NCBI GenBank assembly: GCA_026826555.1
Contig: JAKSZT010054457.1
Location: 5,207,467-5,271,466 of the forward strand
Direction: 5' to 3'
DNA from: Tolypeutes matacus
Lineage: Eukaryota; Chordata; Mammalia; Cingulata; Chlamyphoridae
DNA length: 64,000 nt
The translations under genes and the position numbers were made by a program. Each line of letters begins with the position of its first letter. Within the stretch, counting starts at the first letter, position 1. The notes under the pieces were generated by a model. The model did no database searches. It saw only the letters and a program-made list of their open reading frames with translations, and was not told the origin of the DNA. Shown in pieces: positions 24,075 through 33,386 of the stretch.

Positions 24075-24520
24075 AATGGGAAGGATGTGGCTCGGGTGGT
24101 TGGGCGTCTCGCTTATGGAGGGACCTGGGTTCGATCCCTAGGACCTTCCGGTAAAAATTAAAAAAGAAAAATTTAGAGGCATGTGGGCCACTAGGCCCCA
24201 TGCACGGGTGAGCTACCAGGCTCTGTGAGCCACATAGCAAGATTCAACATAACAGCAGAGTTATGGGAGATCCAAGACGAGACACACGGAAAAAACCAGG
24301 AACTAAGGTGGCAGACGCAGTAGGACACCTTTCTCCCACTTCAGAGTTTCTGAAGATCGAATCCCAGTGAAGACAGGAAGAGAAAGATGAGAAGAGAAGG
24401 CAGGAAATGGACACAGAGAGTTGCCCAGCTAATGGACACAGAAACAGCAAAAATGCGGGGGGTGGGGGGGAGGGTAAAAATGGATAAAAGTAAGTAAATA
24501 AATAAATCCTTTTAAAAAAT
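24075..24520 (+). mobile_element. Dimeric DAS-type SINE
   Basis: First head gggaaggatgtggctcgggt with box B gggttcgatccctagg; second head-like segment with gaagatcgaatcccagtgaa; body blocks aaaccaggaactaaggtggc and ggaaatggacacagagag; tail taagtaaataaataaatcc. The minus-strand frame at 24244-24696 is antisense SINE reading. Confidence 0.88.
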
Positions 24521-24765
24521 GTATAGGGGAAGAAGATGCAGACTATAGTTAGTAGTAATACTTTGACGATGCTCTTTCCTGATTTGTTAACAAATGTTTC
24601 ACAACAATGCAGGGTGTTTGTGGGGGAGTGATGTGTGGGAGCCCTGAAAGATGCTATGCATGTTTGTTTTGTAAGTTCACGATGTTTATTGAACACTTAT
24701 AACTTATGTATGTTCGTATATGAATGATATACGTCAATAAATTGTTTTTAAAAAAAAAAAAAAAA
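24521..24765 (+). mobile_element. Probable LINE-type 3' end with poly(A)
   Basis: Ends in acgtcaataaattgttttt, which holds an AATAAA, and then A16. The preceding text (aacaatgcagggtgtttgtg and gggggagtgatgtgtgggag) has the look of a LINE 3' UTR. It directly follows the SINE, so the SINE may have landed in it. Family not assigned. Confidence 0.5.
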
Positions 24766-25081
24766 GAATGCATTGATCTCTCAGAACTGTTCTCTCATAT
24801 CTCCTCTGGACAAACTATTTTACTTCTCTCCTTTTCCTTTTTTCTATTTTCTCTCCACCATCCCCTACCCTTGGGTTAATCTTTAATGCTTAGCAGTTTA
24901 GTTCTCTTCTTGATTAATAAAATCAGTTTAAAACCCATACACTCAAAGTCTCATCTTCTAGCCCAGGCAGCTTAAAAGGTGTTTTCCTAGACAACAGACA
25001 ATTTTCTCCCTGAAGAAGAATTTTGGTACCACCTGTTGAGATGTGGTTTGTTTGTTTGTTTGTTTTTACTATTTTCATATA

Positions 25082-25095
25082 TAAATAGAACTCTT
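25082..25095 (+). repeat. SINE target-site duplication, left copy
   Basis: taaatagaactctt is repeated exactly at 25192-25205. Confidence 0.93.
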
Positions 25096-25191
25096 TTTTT
25101 TTTTTTTTTTACCAGGAGGTCCCGGGGATCAAACCCGGGTCTCTCCATATGGGAGACGGACGCCCAACCAGTTGAGCCACATCCGACCCCC
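25096..25191 (-). mobile_element. Head-only tRNA-derived SINE
   Basis: On the minus strand the insert is a ~78-nt tRNA-like unit (ggggtcggatgtggctcaac, box B gggtttgatccccggg, then acctcctggt) joined straight to poly(A). Perfect flanking duplications show it is a complete insertion. It lacks the body of the other DAS copies. Confidence 0.92.
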
Positions 25192-25205
25192 TAAATAGAA
25201 CTCTT
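25192..25205 (+). repeat. SINE target-site duplication, right copy
   Basis: Exact second copy of taaatagaactctt. Confidence 0.93.
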
Positions 25206-26186
25206 AAAAGAATTTATTCCCTCCCTTTACCTCTCATAATTCTAGGGAACAAATATCAAATTCTTTTAATTCCTTACCCATGGTAATTGTAAGTTTGGTG
25301 ATGAGAGCTATTATTTACCATAAATTAAAGAAAATGAGAAGAATGTATTCATGCAGAATTGACCAAGAGTTTTCAACTTGAATGACATATTGAAGTGATT
25401 AGAAATTTTAGCCTAAATAAATGTAAGTAGAATTCTTAGGACAAGTGCAGGTTAGTGGAAAAATATGCCAAGATCAATTAGTGACGTGTACCAGTGTTGC
25501 AGGAAATAAAATGCCCATAAACTAGGCATTTTTCTCATTCTGATCAAGTGGAAATAGTGGGGAGTTTTGAAATTATTTTGAAATTGAAAAACATGGCTTA
25601 ATTCTAGTTTTCCCACTTATAATGTGATTAGAGTAAATTTCTGAACTTCAGTGAACCTCATTACTGTCAGTTTTAAAATCAAAATAATAATATCTACTTA
25701 AGAAAATAAGACTAAGTCTGATGATGCATGTGAAAGTACCTGACAGAATTATCACTACACAATTGAACTCCGTTAAAGATAACTGAGCCCAGTATATTTA
25801 CATTCCCACAAAAAGCAAATAAACCCAGCAAATGCTATGATAGTAGTAATAATAGACATTGGCATAGTCATAATTTTAACTTAAGGTTCTATTGTCAAGC
25901 ATATATTTGCCACCTGCTATAGGCAAAAAATTGCATGAGAGGAAAAAGGAAAGAGAAATTGATAATTCTCTCATTTAACAAACTATTTTCTATTGCAAAC
26001 TTTTGCTATATTTAATTGTTTGCATTGGTGTTTGAATATTTTTCTTTAGGCAACCTAATTTTGAGAAAGTTCTTAAATTATTTCTTATTGTACAATTAAG
26101 CTCTTCTTGTTTCCAATGCAGGCTCAATGATATAAAAATTATAAAAAATTACTTCTATTTTGAAATTTGAGTGGGATGGTGACCAC
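25206..26186. other. Unique-looking stretch
   Basis: Flank of the provirus; nothing recognised. Confidence 0.4.
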
Positions 26187-26674
26187 TGACTTAAAATAAA
26201 AGTTCTGAAGACAGAGAGTTGGATTAGAGGCAGCAGTAATTTCTTTCTTTCTCATGAGAAAGGGCACACACCCAGGATAATGGAAGTGGACAGGTACGCA
26301 GGGTCAATGCAAGAACAAAGATTATATAGTTCCCTGATGCAATGTCCCATTTCCCTCCCTCCCCAACCTTACCTGTCTCCCATTGGCTGGGAGTTGTGAG
26401 CTTACAATCTTAGGCACGAAAACTAACCCGATCCTAAGGTGAAAAGTATAAGGGTAAGTTTTTAGTGTCACCCGTTTACTGAGGTGAGGTTTTTTTTGCC
26501 GGGGTAGGGGAGGTGGGGGAGCGGGAAGTAGCTCAAACAAGAATGTGGGAGGATTAGATAAGCCGGAACAGGGATAAATTCTGAAAAGAGGCCACCTGGA
26601 ATGTGTGAGGATTAGATAAGTGGGAACAGGGGATTCAGTTTGAGAAGAGGCCACACTTTATTCTATTTCTCTCA
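26187..26674 (-). mobile_element. Provirus 3' LTR
   Basis: 488 bp bounded by TG and CA. On the minus strand it holds two 58-bp direct repeats near its start, a CCAAT box (26382-26386) and a TATA-like tataa (26322-26330). The AATAAA seen in the partner LTR is changed here (aatttcttt on the plus strand). The minus-strand open frame at 26322-26654 lies in LTR DNA and is not a gene. Confidence 0.88.
26541..26656 (-). repeat. U3 58-bp tandem duplication (3' LTR)
   Basis: Two units begin at 26541 and 26599 with gaatgtg(g/t)gaggattagataag. Each carries one agataa, the consensus for GATA factors. The same pair exists in the other LTR at 33743 and 33801, so it predates integration. Retroviral enhancers are often duplicated this way; enhancer activity here is inference. 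Confidence 0.8.
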
Positions 26675-26692
26675 ATCCCCCCTCTTCTTTTT
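26675..26692 (-). promoter_or_regulatory. Polypurine tract
   Basis: On the minus strand an unbroken purine run, aaaaagaagagggggga, ends one base before the LTR. It is the plus-strand primer site in reverse transcription. Confidence 0.8.
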
Positions 26693-26849
26693 AGAGTTTA
26701 TTGGACTCTTCTCACACCACTCATTATATGTGGATTCAGTCATTTCTTCTAGATCTAGATAATTTTCCGTGGGGATTGTTTGGAATTTGGCGGATGCTTG
26801 TTTAAGCAACATCATGCATGGGTCTAGATTGTCCATTTTTCCCCATGGG

Positions 26850-27135
26850 GATTACATACATTTTTTGAGCAGTTCATTGGATTAGGGAAATAAAACAAGG
26901 GACTAGGCAGGGTAAGATAATGAGTATACTAAAGATTCCAATTAACATAGTTATAATTCAAGACCAAGGCCCAGAAAAGAGAGAGTCAAACTTACCTGCT
27001 ATCCCAGAATTTTTGGCTAATTTTTCAGAGACCTTGCAGGGCTTAGGTAATCGACCCATCTGGAGCGGTGTTTTTCGGAATGTAAGTACAGCATCTTTGT
27101 CCTATCATGACACACACTCCCCCTTTTTCTGCTAG
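26850..27135 (-). pseudogene. Provirus env TM-subunit remnant
   Basis: Env TM anchors the envelope complex and drives fusion in an intact virus; this copy cannot. The minus strand shows a CX6CC motif (27088-27114), the mark of gamma-type TM subunits. After a stop comes a hydrophobic segment of about 20 residues and a short tail (about 26870-26960). At least one frameshift and several stops break it. Only about 350 bp separate it from integrase, so nearly the whole surface subunit is deleted. Confidence 0.75.
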
Positions 27136-27487
27136 CATAGGTCTAACCTTTGAACTGTGTGTTTTACTAAACATCTTGCCATGCCCAACATGAGTCTCTC
27201 TCTCCCACCTCTTTTCTTTAGATTCTGGGCACAGATATTTGTTGCAGGAGCTTAGTGCCCTTTTGTCCCCAAGGCCTCTTCAAGAAGAATAGACTCTTCT
27301 TAGAGCACAGAAATCAAGCTGGATGATTTGAGAGCTGGTTCTTTTAGTGACTGTTACAGTTGTGTAAGTGAAGGACTGTCTACACAAAAGGCCAAGAAAG
27401 AGAAGAAGCAAAGGGAAACTCATGTTGGGAAGGGTTAAGGTTTAGAGGATCTGAAGGTCAGGTGTAAAGGGTTTTGCTTATCTGTGG

Positions 27488-28103
27488 TCACAGTCTAGGA
27501 GGGAGGAGTTTCAGGTCCAGGTGTGGGAGCAGAGATAGGTCCTTTGGCGCGGGTATAATGGGTCTAGCTTTTTTTTCTGCAGTTCCTACAACAGTGTCTG
27601 TAGTCAATAAAACTTGAAATGGAACCTCCCAGTTAGGAGTTAGTTTATCTTCCTTCCAGGTGTGGATTAAGACTCCAGTCTTCAGGCTAGAAGTTGTGGA
27701 CCAGGAATTCAAGAGGAGGAGTCTGGGTGATCAGGGTTTTTTCTGTAGGGAGGAAAGAGTTAAAGGAAGAGAGTGCACATATTTTCTTAAAAATTTATCT
27801 TTGCTTTCCTATTGAAAAGGACATACTATTTTAGCAGGATAAGTGTGTTTAACAGGATTTTATGTGGGGGCAAACTTAGGTCTGTCTTAGGTTTTTACCC
27901 TAACTCTTAACTGTGCAAGTAGAGACTGTGCAAGCCAGTTTCTAGCATCAGTTTGGTAAGCTGTCTTTTAAGCTCCTGGTTTATCTTTTTAAACTTTCCC
28001 TGAGGAGTTTGGATGCCAAGGAGTATGGGAGTCCCAGGTGATTTCTAAGACTTTCTGGAACAAGGGCTTAAGAGGGATACCTGGGTTAAGCACATTCATT
28101 AAC
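27488..28103 (-). pseudogene. Provirus integrase, C-terminal part
   Basis: The minus-strand frame at 27488-27712 carries the C-terminal integrase motif VLIHTWKEDKLTPNWE. Upstream is the core motif HTPWHPNSSGKV, where the codon of the catalytic glutamate is a TAA stop (27989-27991). This half is separated from the N-terminal half by the 2,075-bp insert. Integrase joins viral DNA to the host; this copy is dead. The region down to 27135 is degenerate. Confidence 0.8.
28094..28103 (+). repeat. Direct repeat bounding the 2.1-kb insert, left
   Basis: attcattaac is repeated exactly at 30179-30188. The integrase coding frame matches on the far sides of the two copies, which supports a target-site duplication. 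Confidence 0.75.
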
Positions 28104-30178
28104 TACTTAGAAAATGAAGTTTACCAGGACTTTTTAACATGTTCAATGTCCCTCTGTATATGATCTAGAATAGAAAAGATATAACTATAATCATCAGGCA
28201 TATATTTAGAATAGGATATAGGTACTGTACTTAATATTAATTAATGCACTACTCAATGCGTAAGTTTTTTGTTTTGTTTTTTTTTTTTGAGCTGTAATTA
28301 GTAGATTTAAGTTTCAGGTTTGCAATACTTTACATGTTAACTCTCCATGGGAGCAGGCCATAATGCCAATTGTGTTTAAGTTCTACTCACAGTACTCTAG
28401 TGATCAGTGTTCCACTTAGTATGCTCTTCACACAACCAGCATGCTTCAGCACCATTGACTCTAGAGAGAAGCTAGGAAAGTAGGTTCCAGCATTTTACTG
28501 GCCTGGTGTATAGCACTCTTTGGCACTACGAAACAGTGCCAGTCTGAAGGCAATATCTATTGTACATTTGGCTACATCGAGCCATCATTGACTGTTGCAG
28601 GAGTTTGAAACTGTAACATAGTCTCCATCCACTTCAGGAGCATAACCAGAGATGTAGTAGACACTTTTATTTTTTAGGGATCAGTGACCCCTAAATAACT
28701 GAAATACCTAGCCAATAACTGAAATGGAGAGGCAACATGCAGTGTATTGAAGGTCTGGTTTGAATGCACAAGAGAATTTGACAATGCTGAAGTCTATTTC
28801 TTGATTTTTATACACTCTTTAAGCACTTTTGAAGCAATGTGTTTTACTTCTTATACTTTCACCATGAAGACGTTAAGTAGCAGGTATTTTACTTTAGCAG
28901 TACAGGGAAAATTACTTTCCTTTTTTTTTTTTTTTTTAATGAAAACCAAAGATTTCTAATGGAATCAAGATTTTTTTTTTTGATACTACTACTTGAATAT
29001 GCACATTGAGGTGGTCTTTAGCAGTGTCACTGCTGTGAAGTCACTTCTTGCCATTAACATCAATTCAGGCTTTTAGTAACGGCTTTCTGGAACTAGCCAT
29101 TCAAATGCTTCAGTTTAGAAGATGCTTTTTATAAACTTTCCATAATTGACCACAACCACATAGACTGGTTAATTTAGATTACAATTAGCAACCAATGGAA
29201 CTTACTTTATCTATTTAAAAGAGGGCAGATCTACATTTCTTTAACTTAATTTCATTAGATATGAATTTAACATTTATCACCTTAAGGATTTAATAAATTT
29301 ATATACTTGGTATTTCATAAACCTAGGAAGATAACACTTAAGCTAAATAAAATTGAAACTGTTATAGTTTAAGCAAGGAATGCCACCCTCTTTCTTTTAC
29401 AGGAGGCCAGAACTCCTTTATTAAAATTATAAACTGTAAATAATCTTAAAAGCATTGACTGCCAGGTTCTGGAAAGCTGTTTTTAAAGATCTTTCTATAG
29501 CTTTCAAGGACTTTTTCTTCACTTGTTGATATTTGGTAACAGGATTCTTAAGCACCCTTATTTTAAGGCTGTTAAAAGGTTTAAATTGGGAAATTGTAGA
29601 ACAAACTATGATTTTTAATTCTCCAGTTAAGAAGATAGAGTTTCAATCTGTTACATCTTGTCTTTTTCCCACAGCTCTTTTACAGAGAAGGCCTTGGGGA
29701 TAAGGCAGGTTAAAGAGCTTAGGAAAACCTTTTTCTTTCTCAAGTTTCTATATTTAGATTTCTATATTACTTTTACATCCTGCTTAGCCCAACTTGGGCT
29801 TCAGGAATAGTTATTCACATGTAGCTCATCTATGAACCCTCATTTGCCAATCTGATGTCATCCTGATGTATGGAGTCATACCCTGAACAAACAGGCAAAC
29901 ACGAATAGTTTGACACAGAAACACAGGACTTACTGTTATAATTTTCATTCTCTTACAAAACAAGTTTAACTGTAAGTTAACATTTAAAAGAACTTTTTAA
30001 GACTCTTTTTAGTTACTTTAATTTGCACTGTGACAATGCAGTTTTGCACAATAATTTTAATTTTTTTAAAATTATTGGCTTCTAACTAAAATGTCCCCAA
30101 TGTTTTAAGATAATTTTCCTTTGCTTTAGAACTTTATTTTTCACTTTTACTTTAGCAGACCTTGGATGAGCAAGACTA
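28104..30178. mobile_element. 2,075-bp insert of unknown type in integrase
   Basis: Foreign sequence between 10-bp direct repeats, splitting the integrase frame. No poly(A) at either end and no terminal inverted repeats that I can see (ends tacttagaaaatg and gagcaagacta). Internally there are T runs at 28272-28289, 28921-28937 and 28971-28981, which would be A runs on the minus strand. It has no long open frame and looks like AT-rich mRNA 3' UTR or decayed element DNA. Origin not recognised. Confidence 0.7.
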
Positions 30179-30188
30179 ATTCATTAAC
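30179..30188 (+). repeat. Direct repeat bounding the 2.1-kb insert, right
   Basis: Exact second copy of attcattaac, inside the N-terminal half of the integrase remnant. Confidence 0.75.
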
Positions 30189-30269
30189 CTTTGTAGAACT
30201 GGAACTGTGAAATGGGTTCTATTATCTGAATCAATGTTTTCAATAAGTCCTTACTTAGGGATAAAGTGT

Positions 30270-30277
30270 TCTAATAG

Positions 30278-30283
<6 letters not shown>
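30270..30283 (+). repeat. Retroposon target-site duplication, left
   Basis: tctaatagcatttt is repeated exactly at 30531-30544. Confidence 0.9.
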
Positions 30284-30311
<28 letters not shown>

Positions 30312-30530
30312 AGAGAGAGAGAGAGAAGTGAGGAGGAGAACAGCTGAAGAAGCTGTGCTCTTGAGCTGATCCCCAGCACACTTTTTATTCAGGATTTTTT
30401 TTTCACAGTCAAAGTCAGGGTGCAGGTGCAAGGGAGCAGGCAGGTATGGGGGTTGTAAATCACATCATAAGAATTCCAGGCTGATAATGGGGAAGAAAGA
30501 TTACAGAAACATTTACTGATATACATAGGA
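30284..30530 (-). mobile_element. Unassigned 247-bp poly(A) retroposon
   Basis: On the minus strand a ~190-nt non-coding body ends in a CT repeat followed by about 31 A, with exact 14-bp flanking duplications. It is therefore an L1-mobilised RNA copy. An AATAAA lies at 30384-30389, about 75 nt before the tail, unusually far. The body (tgtgctggggatcagctcaa after the signal) recalls an LTR R/U5 segment but I cannot assign it. No tRNA-like or 7SL-like head. Confidence 0.85.
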
Positions 30531-30544
30531 TCTAATAGCATTTT
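30531..30544 (+). repeat. Retroposon target-site duplication, right
   Basis: Exact second copy of tctaatagcatttt. Confidence 0.9.
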
Positions 30545-31050
30545 AATAACAGTTTGTGCAGTCATTTGAGGAACTGGATAGACTTCCACTCATGAAGTAA
30601 GATGGACAATAACCACTAGGAGGTACTTTAGTTTTCTTATTGGCGGTACTTCAGTGAAGTCCACCTGAATGCTTTGAAAAGGCTTGCACTCTGGGGGTCA
30701 CCCTCTTAGGGGTTTGTTCTTCAGACTTTATTTACTTTTCTATTGATGATACATTATTTACTACTTGGCAGGCTATAGAGTACAGTCTAATACATGCATA
30801 ATGAGTTAGAACAGCATTGCATAAATTTTGGACATCTTAGTGTCTGTCCTGGTGAAGATGATTTAAGATTCCCCTTGCAATGGCTTTGTTTATTTTTCTC
30901 CTACCCTCTAAAAACTATTTTCTATTTCCTGTCTGAGTTCCATTTAGCTTGATCCTTAGTGGGGAGTATGTCTACATTTTCTCTATTCAGGGGTCTAGCC
31001 CAGATTTTGGGGTCAATGTTACTTTCTTTTTCCTCTTTTATAACACATAG

Positions 31051-31374
31051 TCAGGGGGGTAAGTTTGGAACAATCTTTGTTTCTTTGACTGTTAAATTTA
31101 GGCCTAATTTTGTGATCATGTTTTTACCCAATAAGTTGATCGCCGCCTTAGGAATGAAAAGAAATTGTCCTAAGTAGGTTTCTTGATTATATTCGATTTG
31201 TAATGCTTTTATAAAAGGAACAACAAAATTATTTCCTTTTACCCGTGAGACTATAAGTTTCTTCTTGCTTAGTTTGGCCCCTTGAGGTAAGGTAATAAGG
31301 GAGGATCTGGCTGCATCTGTGTCAACTAGAAAGGTAATGTTATTCTTTTTATTCTCCACCTTTAAATTTATCAA
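31051..31374 (-). pseudogene. Provirus protease remnant
   Basis: A 107-codon minus-strand frame. Near residue 18 it has VDTDA where aspartic proteases of retroviruses have an Asp-Thr-Gly active-site triad, so the essential glycine is replaced by aspartate (codon at 31315-31317). Toward the end INLLGKNMITKLGL matches the conserved C-terminal alpha-helix region with its G-(R/K)-(D/N). Retroviral protease cleaves Gag and Gag-Pol; this copy should be inactive. It lies directly downstream of the NC zinc knuckle, as in gammaretroviruses. The frame is open over its whole length, which is rare in this provirus. Confidence 0.82.
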
Positions 31375-31399
31375 GGGTTCTGGGTGGGGGTCTATCTTG

Positions 31400-32915
31400 A
31401 ACCCTTGACTCCCTCAATCCTCTGATTCTATCAGAAAGATCTTTTGTTCCATTGTCCTATCTGGGCAATCTCTCCTCATATGACCTTCTTTTCCACAGCC
31501 ATAGTAAGTTAGCAGGAGGCTCCCGGCATTCCCTTTCTGGACCGGGAACTAGGCTTGATTGCCATGTCCCCGAAAGGGAAATCTTTTGTCCCTTCCAGCA
31601 CTAGGTTTCTGTAAAGCATTAGTCATTGTTTGTACAGTTTGCAACATTAACTTTAGCCTGTCCTTCTTGTTGCATTTTTAAAGACTGCTTCATAACTTTG
31701 GTTTGTTCTTCCTCTCCTTTTCATTCCTTCTTACATTCACTTGCTGAACTGTAGATAATAAATCATCCAGTGGCTTGCCTGCCCATTCTTCTATCTTTTG
31801 TAATTTTCTATTAATATCAGGCCATGAGTTAATTACAAAGTATACTTTAAGTAGGTTTGGGCCACTGGATCATTTATTTCTATGCCTGAATATTTTTTCA
31901 CCAAATCTTTTAGCCTATTCAAGAAAGCTGTGGGAGTTTCCGCTCTTGTTTTGCTTCTGAAGCTTTATTTAAATTCTTATTCTTAGGGACAGCATTTCTA
32001 ATTTCTTGGACAATTATACTTTTTAGATCTCTCATGTTATTCTTTTTTTTTTTTTTCCTTTAGAATTATTTTATTAAATCATAAATGTACAACAGCTTCT
32101 TAACTCTACACACGCACTTAATTTTTTTTTAAAGGAAAACGTTATGCCTTATTACACCATGATCCGGGCTAATAGCTTTTCAAAACTTTGAGAAAAATCT
32201 TAAAAAAGGTTTCACATGTCACCTGAAATTTACAAATTTAACATTATCAAAGAAGGAATGCTTCTACACTCTTACAAAGACCACTAGAAAGAAACAACAA
32301 TTAAGGGCGGAGTTATTATGATCCCAGTTAGGGTCTTGGAGGGGGAAACTTCTGCTCCCCTCTGGGTCCCCCTTGGGCTACTAGGTGATTATCATCCCAG
32401 GCCCTCATAGCCGCTCTTCTAATTTGTCCTTATTCTTCTCTAGATAACAGATGATCTAAAATGGACATTAATTCGGTGTAAGCATAAGCATTTGGCCTGA
32501 GAAAATGATTAAATTGGTCAGCTAAGCCTGAAGAGTTTTCTAATAGATTTTTCATTTCCTTTTTGAAACTTCTTATTTTAGCACTACTCAAGGGAGCATT
32601 CACAAACCCAATTTCCCCTCGCCCTAGGGAAGCTTCTCTAAGAAGGCATTGTTTACAAATCTAAGGTTTGACAAACCCAGTATTCCTTGGAGCTGAACTT
32701 TGGCCAGTGAACAGCTCCACTCTGAAGGGGAATTCCAGCCTAGATTAAATAACAATGTTTTATCATGTTTTTTGTTTGTTTGTTTGTTGTTTTTTACTTT
32801 TTCCTTTATATTTTGGAAGATTATCTTAATTTTTTAACTTTGTCCCTAATGGACTGTTCTTGGGTACCTCTGGTAAAGTTTCTTGCCGGCTGCTTTTAGA
32901 ATTTGTCTTTCCCAT
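31400..32915 (-). pseudogene. Provirus gag pseudogene
   Basis: Gag builds the virion shell. The likely start is the ATG at 32913-32915, opening MGKTNSKSS, a glycine-2 myristoylation-type start; a stop follows after 29 codons. The capsid region shows IRRAAMRAWDDNHLVAQGG near 32400-32440 and continues beyond an inserted retrocopy (32042-32311) with MRDLKSIIVQEIRNAV. The NC zinc knuckle near 31465-31506 reads YYGCGKEGHMRRDC: the first cysteine of the Cys-Cys-His-Cys set is a tyrosine. Frameshifts and stops throughout. Confidence 0.82.
32042..32311 (-). pseudogene. Processed 3'-UTR retrocopy inserted in gag
   Basis: On the minus strand it reads as mRNA 3' UTR, with AATAAA at 32070-32075 about 15 nt before a 13-nt poly(A) (32043-32055). 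The flanks share gttatt (32036-32041 and 32312-32317), a short target duplication, and the gag frame matches across the site. It is 5'-truncated and includes no coding part that I can see, so the source gene is not named. The 3' half is well preserved, so it may be younger than the provirus. Confidence 0.75.
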
Positions 32916-32968
32916 TTTCCCTGAGATTTCTGAGGAGTTACTGGCCCCTAGTCCTTACTTTTCACCCT

Positions 32969-33112
32969 GTATCTTGCCTGAGACTTTTCATGTTATACTC
33001 AGTCTCGATGACTTAATGTTCTTGCCTGCACTGGCTCAACGTATCTTGTCCGAGATGTCTTGCATTATACTCAATCTCGCTGACTCGACAGGATCTTTCA
33101 GAACTAAGTCCC
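32969..33112 (-). repeat. 72-bp duplication in the provirus leader
   Basis: Two units begin with gtatcttg at 32969 and 33041 and share gttatactcagtctcgatga versus cattatactcaatctcgctga. It sits between the primer site and the gag start, where the packaging signal would lie; any role is inference. Confidence 0.75.
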
Positions 33113-33170
33113 CCCTCTTCAAGTCACCCAGGCCCTGTACACAAAGTCTTTTACTTGGGTCTGTGCACAG

Positions 33171-33176
33171 ACTTAC
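33171..33176 (-). promoter_or_regulatory. Possible major splice donor of the provirus
   Basis: The minus strand reads ac followed by gtaagt, a strong 5' splice-site match, in the leader about 200 nt after the primer site and upstream of gag, where retroviral donors usually sit. Confidence 0.35.
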
Positions 33177-33370
33177 GTGACTTCTTTTATTTTAGTTTTT
33201 GAGGTCCAGACCTTTTTCCCTGCAGGTCTGTTTCAATCTCTGCTTCCTTCGGGTCTGGTGACAGGGAGAGACTCCCAACTTTTCCTACGTGGAAGGCAAC
33301 TGTAAAACTTTGGCGGGACATCCTGCCAGTTGGAGAAGGGGTTTGAGGGTCTCTCCTCATTCCTGTGATG

Positions 33371-33385
33371 ATCCCGGACGAGCCA
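33371..33385 (-). promoter_or_regulatory. Primer binding site, proline-tRNA-like
   Basis: On the minus strand tggctcgtccgggat begins two bases after the LTR. It equals the 3' end complement of tRNA-Pro except that three of the five G are missing. The primer tRNA starts minus-strand DNA synthesis in retroviruses. Confidence 0.78.
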
Positions 33386-33386
33386 C

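Larger units (their letters stand above)
30179..30720 (-). pseudogene. Provirus integrase, N-terminal and core part
   Basis: The minus strand carries the core motif QVDFTEV with the first catalytic aspartate at 30659-30661, then KYLLVVIVHLTS, a stop, VEVYP, and after the inserted retroposon the block IENIDSDN that holds the second catalytic aspartate (30218-30235). Stops interrupt the frame. The retroposon at 30284-30530 lies between the two aspartates. A possible decayed zinc-binding N-terminus lies at 30720-30950. Confidence 0.8.

Noticed and set aside
24244..24696. 150-codon minus-strand frame
   Set aside because: Antisense reading of a SINE and the adjoining LINE-type tail.
26322..26654. 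110-codon minus-strand frame
   Set aside because: Entirely within a retroviral LTR; the related frame in the other LTR (33692-33889) is disrupted.
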